From: Nannocystis punicea
Lineage (GTDB): Bacteria; Myxococcota_A; Polyangia; Nannocystales; Nannocystaceae
Direction of reading: 5' to 3'
Length of the DNA: 64,000 bases
Assembly: GCF_026965555.1 (NCBI RefSeq)
Contig: NZ_CP114040.1
Coordinates: 8,654,001-8,718,000 of the forward strand
Both the position numbers and the translations under genes were made by a program. The notes beneath the pieces are model-generated. The model saw nothing but the letters and a program-made list of their open reading frames with translations, ran no database searches and was not told the origin of the DNA. This document shows positions 17,200 to 25,838 of the stretch, piece after piece (positions within the stretch are counted from its first letter, which is position 1; the number at the start of each line of letters is the position of its first letter).

Positions 17200-18816
17200 A
17201 TGTCGACGCGCCCCAATCGACCGCTCACGCTGCTCCTGCTCGGCGCCCTCGCGTCGTCCGCCTGCCCCGGCAGCGACGCCTCGACGGAAGCCGACACCGG
17301 CGCGACCGGGGGCTCCGCCACCGACGCGACCGTCGGCGCCGATCCGTCCGGCGATCCATCGACCGCCGCGTCGACCTCGACCACCGGCTCGTCGACGACC
17401 GCCGAGCCGACCACGAGCACGACCTCGCCGGCCACCACCGACGCGCCGACGTCCACCAGCGTCGATCCCTCCGCCACCAATGGCGACACCGACACCGGCG
17501 CGCCCGGCCTCGCCTGTCCGCTCGGCGACGGCCCCGGCGTCTCGCAGCTCGCGCTCGCCCCGGCGCTGTTCAGCGCCGGTGACGATCCCTCGGATTCACC
17601 GGCCTGCGCGATCGTCAACCCCGAGCGCGGCTTCCACGGCTTCACCGACCTGCGCGACCTCGACGACGACACCCTCGACGGAATCGCCGCCGGCGGGCGC
17701 AGCGTCGTCTACGGCCAGGTGCTCCTGTCGGAATACCGCGACACCGCGCTCGACGCCGTCGTCCTCGACGAGATCGCCGCCGGCTTCGACCTCGTGCGCG
17801 AGCACGGCATGAAGGTCGTCCCGCGCTTCCACTACTCCAACGCCATGAACGAGCCCGACGCCGAGCTCCCGCGGATCCTCGAGCACATCGATCAGCTGGC
17901 CCCGCTGCTGCAGGAGCACGCCGACGTGATCCTCACCCTCCAGGCCGGCTTCATCGGCGCCTGGGGCGAATGGCACGGCTCGATGAACGGACTCGACGAT
18001 CCCGGTCCGCGCAAACAGATCCTCGACGCCCTGCTGGCCGCGTTGCCGCCCGAGCGGACGGTCTCCGTGCGCCGGCCCTCGTTCAAGCAGCAGGCCTACG
18101 GCGGCCCGCTGACCGCCGACACCGCCCACGACGGCAGCGCCCTCGCCCACGTCGGTCACGTCAACGACTGCTTCCTCGCCTCGGACGACGACTTCGGCAC
18201 CTACCAGGAGCCCGGCGAGAAGGACTACGCGGTCGCCGATTCAGCGTTCGTGCCGGTCGGCGGCGAGACTTGCGCCGAGAATCCGCCGCGCTCGGAGTGC
18301 CCCTCGGCGCTCGCCGAGCTGGCCCTTCATCACTGGACTCACCTCAATTCCGCGTACAAGGAGGAGGTCCTGGCCGGCTGGCAACAGGACGGCTGCTACG
18401 CAGAGATCGCCTGCCGCCTCGGCTACCGCCTCGCCGCCCTCGGCCTGCGCTGGGCCGACGCCGCGGCCCCCGGCGGCGCCGTGCCCGTCGCGCTCGAGCT
18501 CGTCAACGACGGTTTCGCCGCCCCCGTCCACGCTCGCCCGCTGGTGCTCGTATTCGCCGGCCCGACGCGCCTCGAGGTCGCCGCCGACGACTTCGACCTG
18601 CGCACGCTCCGGCCCGGCGAATCGCAGACGGTCTGCGTCGACGCAGTCCTCCCCGCCGACCTCCCGCCCGGGACGTACCGGATCGGCCTGCGCCTCGCCG
18701 ACCCGGCCCCGGGCCTCGCCGACGACCCGCGCCAGGCGATCCGCCTCGGCAACGACACCGGCGTCGAATGGACCGAGGGCGTCAACTGGTTCGAGGCGAC
18801 CGTCGCAGTGAATTGA
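17200..18816 (+). CDS. Lipoprotein with DUF4874/DUF4832 domains
   Basis: 538 residues from the ATG at 17200; an ATG at 17188 is the alternative. The lipobox is SSACP (Cys about 22), followed by a roughly 90-residue Ser/Thr/Asp-rich linker, a style I associate with Nannocystaceae. The mature domain starts CAIVNPERGFHGFTD and continues LREHGMKVVPRFHYSN and LTLQAGFIGAWGEWHGS, the TIM-barrel pattern of DUF4874. It is followed by a DUF4832-like C-terminal half with a beta-sandwich-like end. Function of the family is not established; the glycoside-hydrolase-like fold suggests surface glycan binding or cleavage. Single-gene unit. Confidence 0.85.
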   Translation: MSTRPNRPLTLLLLGALASSACPGSDASTEADTGATGGSATDATVGADPSGDPSTAASTSTTGSSTTAEPTTSTTSPATTDAPTSTSVDPSATNGDTDTGAPGLACPLGDGPGVSQLALAPALFSAGDDPSDSPACAIVNPERGFHGFTDLRDLDDDTLDGIAAGGRSVVYGQVLLSEYRDTALDAVVLDEIAAGFDLVREHGMKVVPRFHYSNAMNEPDAELPRILEHIDQLAPLLQEHADVILTLQAGFIGAWGEWHGSMNGLDDPGPRKQILDALLAALPPERTVSVRRPSFKQQAYGGPLTADTAHDGSALAHVGHVNDCFLASDDDFGTYQEPGEKDYAVADSAFVPVGGETCAENPPRSECPSALAELALHHWTHLNSAYKEEVLAGWQQDGCYAEIACRLGYRLAALGLRWADAAAPGGAVPVALELVNDGFAAPVHARPLVLVFAGPTRLEVAADDFDLRTLRPGESQTVCVDAVLPADLPPGTYRIGLRLADPAPGLADDPRQAIRLGNDTGVEWTEGVNWFEATVAVN

Positions 18817-19059
18817 TCGCCGCGACGCCGCGAGCCGCGTCCGTCCTCGCCTCTTGCGCGCGAGCGCGCGGACCCGCCCGCGCCGTCGCCGATCCAAAAA
18901 AATGCGCCCGCGGTTCACGGTCTGCGGACCTGTGGACACTACCTCCCCAGGTCCCGCGCAGCCGCTCGCGCCCGGACCCTGGACGCTCGTAACCGCGGTC
19001 CGCAAACGCCGGTCGCAGCGCCGCGGCATTCCTTCTCGCCGCCCGCAGGAGCACGCCCC

Positions 19060-20067
19060 TTGTCGCAACACAGCATTCATTTTCACGGTCCTGTCACGAT
19101 TCACATCCACGACGGAGCGCCCGGCGACGCCATCGTCTCGGCGTCCGTCGGCGAGGCCGAGGCCGCGCGGGCGTTCGAGAAGAAGCAGACCTTCGACCCC
19201 GACTACGACGGGCGCCCGGGCTACGACGCCGACTTCCTCGACGTCGAGGTGCCGGCGCCGACCGTCCGGGTCGAGCGCAGCCGCGAGATGCTGACCGGCT
19301 TCGACGGCGAGCCGCTGGTCCTCGCCTATCACCACTACTCCCTGGCGGTGAACAAGCAGCGTCGATTCGCCATGTGGACCGCAGCGAACGTCGACTACTC
19401 GCCGGAGATGCGCGGCGACGAGACCCGGGCCGACTTCGGCGACGACGGCTGGCGGCGCGACGCTCGCGTCCCGGCCGGCTATCAAGTCGACGACCGCGAC
19501 TTCTACCGCCCGGCGCGCCGCATCGACCGCGGCCACCTCGTCCGCCGCGACGACGCCGCCTGGGGCGCCACGCCCGAGGAGCGCGCGTTCGCCAACGCCG
19601 ACACCTATCACTGGACCAATTGCACACCCCAGCACGAGCGGTTCAACCGCGCCCCGCGATTCCGCGGCGCCTGGGGCGAGCTCGAGAATCAGATCAAGGC
19701 CGAGGCCCAGCGCAGCGGCGCCCGCCTGAGCATCTTCGCCGGCCCGGTGCTCGCCGGCGAAGATCCCGAGGCGCTCGGCGTGCAATACCCCCTGCGCTAC
19801 TGGAAGGTCCTGTTCGCCGTCGAAAACGCCCAGCTGCGCGCCTACGGCTTCATCCTCGACCAGAGCCGCGTGGTCGCCCGCTACGGCCTCGCTCTGGACA
19901 AGGAGCTCGACTTCGAAGCCTTCGTCGAGCACCAGACCTCGCTCCAGGACATCGAGGCGACCACCGGCGTGGCCTTCGCTCGCAGCCTGCACGAGGCCGA
20001 CGTGCTCGCCGGCGCATCGCCGGTGGAGATCCGTCACCCGACCGACCTGCGGCGCTCGTTCCGCTGA
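19060..20067 (+). CDS. NucA-type DNA/RNA non-specific endonuclease, first gene of conflict operon
   Basis: 335 residues from a TTG start with AGGAG about 8 bp upstream. The N-terminal 60 residues are an unassigned lead-in without a signal peptide, so the protein is probably cytoplasmic. The nuclease domain (about 85-310) has the beta-beta-alpha-metal signature DRGHLVRR (catalytic His about 156) and the metal-ligand segment WTNCTPQHERFN (Asn about 188). The family cuts DNA and RNA without sequence preference. Without export, it would be lethal to its own cell unless held inactive. The next four genes (EAD, trypsin-like and STAND modules) follow closely on the same strand, suggesting controlled activation, perhaps by proteolysis. 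Confidence 0.85.
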   Translation: MSQHSIHFHGPVTIHIHDGAPGDAIVSASVGEAEAARAFEKKQTFDPDYDGRPGYDADFLDVEVPAPTVRVERSREMLTGFDGEPLVLAYHHYSLAVNKQRRFAMWTAANVDYSPEMRGDETRADFGDDGWRRDARVPAGYQVDDRDFYRPARRIDRGHLVRRDDAAWGATPEERAFANADTYHWTNCTPQHERFNRAPRFRGAWGELENQIKAEAQRSGARLSIFAGPVLAGEDPEALGVQYPLRYWKVLFAVENAQLRAYGFILDQSRVVARYGLALDKELDFEAFVEHQTSLQDIEATTGVAFARSLHEADVLAGASPVEIRHPTDLRRSFR

Positions 20068-20098
20068 CCTCGACGCCTCGTCCGGAGGTTATTCATTC

Positions 20099-21163
20099 AT
20101 GGCTCACCCGCTCTTCGACGATCCTCGCTATCGTATGGACATCCAGGAGGGGCTGCACCTGTACGAGCAGCTCTGCATTCATTATCCGGGCGCACAGGAC
20201 ATTCGCATCGTCTACGCGTGCTGCGGCGCCGATCTGCCCGGGCTCAAGGACGACGCCCCTCGTCCCATGTGGGACGTGGCGCTCGGCCACATCGCCAGGG
20301 CGCTGCGGTTGCGGCGCCTCTGTGAGCACCTCCTCACCCGCACCATGCCGAAGCTGGTGGAGGCCGTCCGCCTGGTCATGGGCATGCGCGACATCGTCGA
20401 GCGGACGGTCCTCGGCGCCGACGAGCTGCCCTTCCTCGATCGCAAGGAGCTGCGCGGATACCTCGAGGCCCTCGCCCGCGAGACCAGCCCCCTCAAGGTC
20501 GTCGTCGTCCGCGGCGAACGATTCAGCGGGCGGACCTGGACCCGTCACCTCGTCGAGAGCGTGGCCGATTCACGCAAGGAGCTGGTCGCGTACTACGGGC
20601 GGGGCAACCTGTTCGACCTCGACACCCTCGTCTCCGACCTGTTCGCGACGTTCAAGGCCGACCGGCCGCCGCAGTTCACGACCAACGCGGCCGGCTACAA
20701 CAACCTCTGCACCAAGCTGGCCGCCGCGGCTCGTGACAGAGACACGCGCTGCTGGCTCATCGTCGACGACCTCGACGCCGACCAGAACCGCAACTCCCAC
20801 ATCGACTCGGCGATCCTGGCGTTCTTCGATCAATTCGTGGCCGCCATGGCCAACCCGGTGGTGCGGAGCTGGTTCCGTCTGGTCCTGATCGCCTACCCCG
20901 TCGAGCAGCCGACGCCCACGCGGTGGGAGCCCGAACACTTCCGCATCGACGAGCCCCGCATCGACACCCCGGACAGGAGCCACGTGCTCGAGCACCTCGA
21001 AGCGTGGGCCGCGAGCAAGGGGCGCGCGCTGCTGGCCGAGGAGCGCGAGGCGATGGGCCATCGCATCATGCAGGCGGTCGACCGCGCGAACAGGCCCGAC
21101 CGGCTGTCGACGCTGCGAAAGACCATCGCCACCGAGACCGCGCAGCTGGAAGGTGCGCCATGA
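20099..21163 (+). CDS. EAD-like N-terminal domain plus P-loop NTPase-like protein
   Basis: 354 residues; ATG preceded by GGAGG. Residues about 12-85 (IQEGLHLYEQLCIHYPGAQDI, then ALGHIARALRLRRLCEHLL) follow the helical pattern of effector-associated domains. Residues about 140-280 resemble a P-loop NTPase: VVVVRGERFSGRTW in the Walker A position (the Lys of GKT is replaced by Arg, so nucleotide hydrolysis may be lost) and CWLIVDDLDAD as Walker B. The stop overlaps the next start (ATGA, 4 bp), so production is coupled to the trypsin-STAND protein. In described EAD systems such domains recruit effectors to an NTPase hub; the same role is inferred here. Confidence 0.7.
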   Translation: MAHPLFDDPRYRMDIQEGLHLYEQLCIHYPGAQDIRIVYACCGADLPGLKDDAPRPMWDVALGHIARALRLRRLCEHLLTRTMPKLVEAVRLVMGMRDIVERTVLGADELPFLDRKELRGYLEALARETSPLKVVVVRGERFSGRTWTRHLVESVADSRKELVAYYGRGNLFDLDTLVSDLFATFKADRPPQFTTNAAGYNNLCTKLAAAARDRDTRCWLIVDDLDADQNRNSHIDSAILAFFDQFVAAMANPVVRSWFRLVLIAYPVEQPTPTRWEPEHFRIDEPRIDTPDRSHVLEHLEAWAASKGRALLAEEREAMGHRIMQAVDRANRPDRLSTLRKTIATETAQLEGAP

Positions 21164-24100
21164 ACGGCGGCGAGCGCTCGGAGTGGGTCGGCCTCGCGCG
21201 CTTTCAGGACGCGCTCCAGCGATCCGCACAGAGCGTCGTACGTCTCGCTTTCAGCGTCGGCGGAACCGCAGGCGCCGGCTCCACCGGCTGGTGCATCACC
21301 GACACGCTCGTGGTCGTGCCCCGCCATGTCATCCACCCGGACCTGTCCAGCTTGCAGGTCTTCTTCCCGGGCGGGACCACGGGAAGCGGGGCAGAGATCG
21401 TCGCCGTCACCGGCGACGATAAGATCGACGATGCAGCCCTCCTGCGCTGTACGCCCCCGGGCCCGACTGAAGCGTTGACCCTCTCGCTCGATCCACCCCG
21501 GGCAGGCGGCCGCTTGTGGATGTTGCATCACCCCTTTCTCAATCCGCATATCCAGTATTCAGCAGGGGTCACAGTCGAGGTCTCACCGGCGACCGGCGAG
21601 CTCATCCACGATCTCGACAGCTCGCCCGGCTCCTCCGGCGGCCCGCTCTTCGACTTCCTCGGCCGCGTCCGGGGCACGCACATCGGATGGTTCGGTGAGC
21701 CCAGACGCAAAGGCGGGCGCACGATCGGCTTCTGGCTGCAGCGTCTGCGCAATCTGTCCTTGTGGCCCGAGATCGCCGATTATCATCGCCTCGTCGGCCC
21801 GCGCCCTCCGTCCGAGCGCCCTGTCGCCGCACCCCAGCCCTCTCCCTCGTTACTGCTGCGTCTCGCCGTGCGCTCGCGCTTCTCTCCCGAGCAGCTGACC
21901 GCCGAGGAGCGGCGCGGCGTCGAACCCCACGTGATCGACGTCCGCGCCGCGGCCTGGACGCTCCAACCCGAGGTTCGCCGCCGCACCCTCGAGGGCGCCG
22001 GTTCCCTCGAAGCGATGCGCGAGGCTCGTGGTCCGGAGCGAGCCTCCCAGCCCGGCCAGGTCGCGCTCGACCGGATCTTGCGCGGCCCGCCGTTCGACCT
22101 GTGGGAAGAGCCGCTCGCCGACCTGCCCCAATGGTTGCAGATGGTGCGGTGGTTCGCCGGTCTGGTCCCGGGCTTGCCGACCGCGCACGAAGTCCAGCGC
22201 GTGCTCACGCAGCGCCGGGCGCGGCAACGGCTCAAGGACATCGCCGGGGACGGGTTCCGCGGCCGGAGCTTCGAGCTGGCCGCGATGCACGCGTGGTACG
22301 CACGAGAAGACGCGGGGCCGCTCGTGATCACCGGGATCGGAGGAATCGGCAAGTCCGCGCTGGTCGCCAGATTCGCCGACGAGCTCCCGGCGAACACGGT
22401 GATTCTGTGGCTCGACTTCGACCGCGCCGATCTCGCTCCCGACGACGCCGACTCGATCTTGCGGCGGATCCTCGCCGAGTGCGAGGCGCAGCTGGAACTG
22501 TCACCACCCGCGACTCCCCACGCGGTCGCGCGCGAATCCTGGCAAGCCGCGGCAGATCGGCTCGGCGTGGCGCTGGCGAGCGAGCTGCGCGACAGGCCGC
22601 CGCCGTTGATGGTCCTGGACAGCTTCGAGATCGCGCAGCACGTCGAGCGCTATCAGGAGCTCTGGCCGGTCCTCCAGCGGCTGCTCGCCGAGCTCCCCCG
22701 GCTCCGAATCATCGTCACCGGCCGCGGCACTCTACCGAATCGCGAGCTCGTCGGGCGGCCCTCGCAGTCGATGCGGCTGACCGGGCTCCACGCCAGCGAC
22801 GCCGACGAGCTGTTGCGCGCCAGGGGTATCGGCGCGCACGCGATGCGGCGGCGCCTGGTGGAGCTCGCCGACGGCATCCCTCTCGTCCTGCTGCTCGGAG
22901 CCCACTACCTGCACCTGGGCGGCGATCTCGCGGTATTGCCGGCGAGCCTGCCCAGGCAGATCATCGAGGGTTATCTCTACGATCGCATCCTCGCCCGCGT
23001 CGTCGACGTCTCGCTGCAGCCGCTCGCGCGCGGCGTGCTGGTGCTCCGGCGGGTGACTGCCGACGCTCTGAGCCACGTGCTCGGCGACCTGCTCCCGCCC
23101 GGGGCTCCGGCCGACCAGGTCTTCGCGCGACTGCGGCGCGAGATGGCCCTGGTGGACGGCGACGACGTCCTGCGAGTCCGCCAGGAAGTACGGAACGCGA
23201 CGCTGCGCATGCTGGAGAGCGAAGACCAGGCGTTCGTCCGCCGCATCGACGAGGCGGCCGCCGTCTACTACGCGAGCCTCCCGCAAGACGACATCATCGC
23301 CGCCGAGCTGGTCTATCATTGCCTGCGGCTCGGCGATCTCCACGGCGCGGCCGTGGCGTGGCGGACCGCCTGCGCGACGCACCTGCGCGGCGCGGAGGAC
23401 GATCTCACGGGCGACGCTCACGTCTGGCTCGCCTCACGACTCGGCACCATCGCCATCGAGCGCACCGATCTCGATGGTTGGGAGCACGACGCCCTGCGCC
23501 GGATCCGCGACCTGCTCGCTCGCGGCCTCACGCACGGCGTCGGCCACGTCCTCTCCGAGCGGCCCGAGCGGACCCCCGACAGCCCGCTGGTGTTCTACGA
23601 CGCCTGGCTCGCGGCCACCCAGGCACACGACGTGCCCCGCGCCCTCGCGCTCCTCGGCGAGGAGAACCTGGTGTGGACGACCGCTCGTCGCGACCGGACG
23701 GTGCTGCGCGCCTGGCTCCACGCGCGAGACAATCACGTCCTCGCGGACGGGATCCTGCAACGCACGCTCGACGTCCCGCCCCTCTCGGCCGACGACCGCG
23801 ACCATGCGACGCACGACCTGGTGAGTCTGGCGATCACCGCGGCGCGGATCTGGCTGACCTTCGAGCCGAGCGCCGAGCAAGCGCTCGTCGAGCAAATGGA
23901 CGAATCGGGCCATCTTCGCATCGATGGACTGCGGCAGGTCCTGTCCGCCAGCGATACGCTGAACGTCGAGCTGCGCGCCCGACTCGGCTGGGCGTCCAGA
24001 CAGACCCGTCTCCTCGGCAACCTTCGCTCCATCGACTTCGCCGATGCGATCGAGCGCAGTCAGGTACACCGACTGCTCCTGGCAGAACGTCTGGGCATGT

Positions 24101-24723
24101 GGACCCGAACCGGGCTCGCCGAGCAACCAGCGTACACACGCTCCTTGACCCGTATCTCCCGCGACGCCTTCGTCGATCAGCTGGCCCGCGAGCAGGGACC
24201 TCGAGTATCCAGCCTGCCGCCCCACGCCGTCGACCTCTTTCTCGCCGCGCATCACCGGTGGAAGCTGCTCACGACGACCTCGATCGCCGCCCGAATCGAC
24301 GCATTCATCCGCCGACAGCACGACTGGCGGATGCTGACGGCGTCGGTGGGGTACACGTTGATCTGCCTCCATGACAGCCCAGGATGGTCGTTCGTCCCGC
24401 AGCTGAACCGGCGGCCGGCGCAACAATTCCTGGCCGAGTACCTCAGCCACGTCACCCAGATCGCCCCGGCGCGAGCGCTCATCACGGCCAAGCTGACGGA
24501 GCGCTCGCCCGACCGCTGGCAGAGCTTCGCAAGAGAGTCTGCGAGCGACGTGCTCGCGGACCTGCTGACCAGCTCCAGCTCGGGGCCGGAGCGGGCCTTT
24601 CATCTGCTGCAAGGCCTCGACAACGATCTCGAGCGCTACAAAGTGCACGCCACCGTCGCCTCCGCCCTCCCCGACCCCCTCGATCTCCTGGTCCGATACC
24701 TCGCCGGAATCCCCGACGCTTGA
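21160..24723 (+). CDS. Trypsin-like protease fused to STAND NTPase
   Basis: 1187 residues. Residues 1-210 are a trypsin-like serine protease: His in VVVPRHVI (about 55), Asp in DDKIDDAALL (about 90-93), Ser in DSSPGSSGGPLFD (about 159). A linker of about 150 residues follows. Residues about 370-640 form a STAND-type NTPase: Walker A GIGGIGKSAL (about 391), Walker B PPLMVLDSFE (about 482), RIIVTGRG (about 516), then a winged-helix-like segment. The C-terminal 500 residues are helical and degenerate, probably the sensor. STAND proteins act as ligand-triggered switches that oligomerise. Here the effector would be the protease, activated on sensing. Coupled to the preceding gene by a 4 bp overlap. 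Confidence 0.85.
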   Translation: MNGGERSEWVGLARFQDALQRSAQSVVRLAFSVGGTAGAGSTGWCITDTLVVVPRHVIHPDLSSLQVFFPGGTTGSGAEIVAVTGDDKIDDAALLRCTPPGPTEALTLSLDPPRAGGRLWMLHHPFLNPHIQYSAGVTVEVSPATGELIHDLDSSPGSSGGPLFDFLGRVRGTHIGWFGEPRRKGGRTIGFWLQRLRNLSLWPEIADYHRLVGPRPPSERPVAAPQPSPSLLLRLAVRSRFSPEQLTAEERRGVEPHVIDVRAAAWTLQPEVRRRTLEGAGSLEAMREARGPERASQPGQVALDRILRGPPFDLWEEPLADLPQWLQMVRWFAGLVPGLPTAHEVQRVLTQRRARQRLKDIAGDGFRGRSFELAAMHAWYAREDAGPLVITGIGGIGKSALVARFADELPANTVILWLDFDRADLAPDDADSILRRILAECEAQLELSPPATPHAVARESWQAAADRLGVALASELRDRPPPLMVLDSFEIAQHVERYQELWPVLQRLLAELPRLRIIVTGRGTLPNRELVGRPSQSMRLTGLHASDADELLRARGIGAHAMRRRLVELADGIPLVLLLGAHYLHLGGDLAVLPASLPRQIIEGYLYDRILARVVDVSLQPLARGVLVLRRVTADALSHVLGDLLPPGAPADQVFARLRREMALVDGDDVLRVRQEVRNATLRMLESEDQAFVRRIDEAAAVYYASLPQDDIIAAELVYHCLRLGDLHGAAVAWRTACATHLRGAEDDLTGDAHVWLASRLGTIAIERTDLDGWEHDALRRIRDLLARGLTHGVGHVLSERPERTPDSPLVFYDAWLAATQAHDVPRALALLGEENLVWTTARRDRTVLRAWLHARDNHVLADGILQRTLDVPPLSADDRDHATHDLVSLAITAARIWLTFEPSAEQALVEQMDESGHLRIDGLRQVLSASDTLNVELRARLGWASRQTRLLGNLRSIDFADAIERSQVHRLLLAERLGMWTRTGLAEQPAYTRSLTRISRDAFVDQLAREQGPRVSSLPPHAVDLFLAAHHRWKLLTTTSIAARIDAFIRRQHDWRMLTASVGYTLICLHDSPGWSFVPQLNRRPAQQFLAEYLSHVTQIAPARALITAKLTERSPDRWQSFARESASDVLADLLTSSSSGPERAFHLLQGLDNDLERYKVHATVASALPDPLDLLVRYLAGIPDA

Positions 24724-24736
24724 ATTGAGGATCTCC

Positions 24737-25810
24737 ATGCAGTTCGATCTCGACGCCCTCCCGTTCCCGTTTCACCGCCAAGAAGGTCAGCAGCTGCGCA
24801 AGAACCTCGCGGAGCTCTATCCCACCGCCGCGGCGGCCCGCCGCCTGCTCTCCGAGATTCAGTTCGACACCTCGCTCATCTTCTTCGAACAGGCGCCCGT
24901 CTCGCTGTGGCACGAGATCCTCGACACCAACGCGCGCCACGGCACGGTGCGGACGCTCGTCGCCAAGGTTCATGACTCGTTGCCGCGGACGTCGCCGCTG
25001 AAGCCGTTCTTCGCCGCGCTGGTCGCCTCGCGTCCCATCGAGATCGAGGCGGAGCCGCTGAACGACGACGGGACGCCGCGCTTCATCGACGGCGACGATC
25101 AGGTCCCGGTCCCCGAGGCCCTCCTCTACCTCGACAACCTGACCTTCTCGATCGGCCGCGTCCCCGGCCTCATCCGCACCCTGCAGAGCATGCTGCAGCT
25201 GGCCCCGGCCGTCTGCCGGCTCGACGTCAGCACGGGCGCGGGCAACCAGTTCGGCACTGCGTTTCGCGTGGGCGCCGACCTCCTGCTGACCAACTGGCAC
25301 GTCCTCCACGATCGCGCCGGCGGCCGCGCCAGGGCCGTGACCGCGGAGTTCGGCTACGAAGCCGACCACAACGACAACGGCCTCGCTGCGACCGCCGTGG
25401 TGTGCGACGTGAACAGCATCCTGGCCGACCAGGCCGACGATTGGGCGATCATCCGGGCCGCCGGCCTGCAGCCCGCGTGGCCCGTCGTCGCCCTCGACCA
25501 GGCCGTCGAGCCGACCTTGAACGACGCTGCCTTCATCATTCAGCACCCGAACGGCGCCCGCAAGCGCGTCGGCTTCGTCCGCAATCAGGTGACCAACTTC
25601 ACCGACCGCGTGGTCCACTATTTGACGGACACGCAGGAGGGCTCGTCCGGCTCGCCGGTGTTCGACGCCGCGGGGCGGCTCATCGCCCTGCACCACGCCG
25701 GAGGTCGGCCTCAGGAGGTGCTCGGACGGCCCCCCCTCAAGAAGAACGAGGGCATCCGGATCCAGCGGGTCCTCGCCGGGTTGAAGGCGAAGGGCTTCGC
25801 AATCGCGTGA
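24737..25810 (+). CDS. EAD1-trypsin-like serine protease
   Basis: 357 residues from the ATG at 24737, preferred over an in-frame TTG at 24725 because GAGG lies 6 bp before it. Residues about 8-100 match effector-associated domain 1 well: LYPTAAAARRLLSEI, then SLWHEILDTNARHG and VRTLVAKV. Residues about 150-345 are a trypsin-like protease: His in LTNWHVLHD (about 188), Asp in ADDWAIIR (about 235), Ser in EGSSGSPVF (about 303). No signal peptide, so it acts in the cytoplasm. The EAD should dock it to another EAD protein, most obviously the 20099-21163 product. It lies 13 bp after the STAND gene. Confidence 0.88.
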   Translation: MQFDLDALPFPFHRQEGQQLRKNLAELYPTAAAARRLLSEIQFDTSLIFFEQAPVSLWHEILDTNARHGTVRTLVAKVHDSLPRTSPLKPFFAALVASRPIEIEAEPLNDDGTPRFIDGDDQVPVPEALLYLDNLTFSIGRVPGLIRTLQSMLQLAPAVCRLDVSTGAGNQFGTAFRVGADLLLTNWHVLHDRAGGRARAVTAEFGYEADHNDNGLAATAVVCDVNSILADQADDWAIIRAAGLQPAWPVVALDQAVEPTLNDAAFIIQHPNGARKRVGFVRNQVTNFTDRVVHYLTDTQEGSSGSPVFDAAGRLIALHHAGGRPQEVLGRPPLKKNEGIRIQRVLAGLKAKGFAIA

Positions 25811-25838
25811 ACCATCGAACAAAGAGGACGCTAATATC

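Noticed and set aside
21341..21360. GACCTG...CAGGTC inverted repeat in the STAND gene
   Set aside because: Spacing and core differ from the dispersed element; it may be chance within coding sequence.
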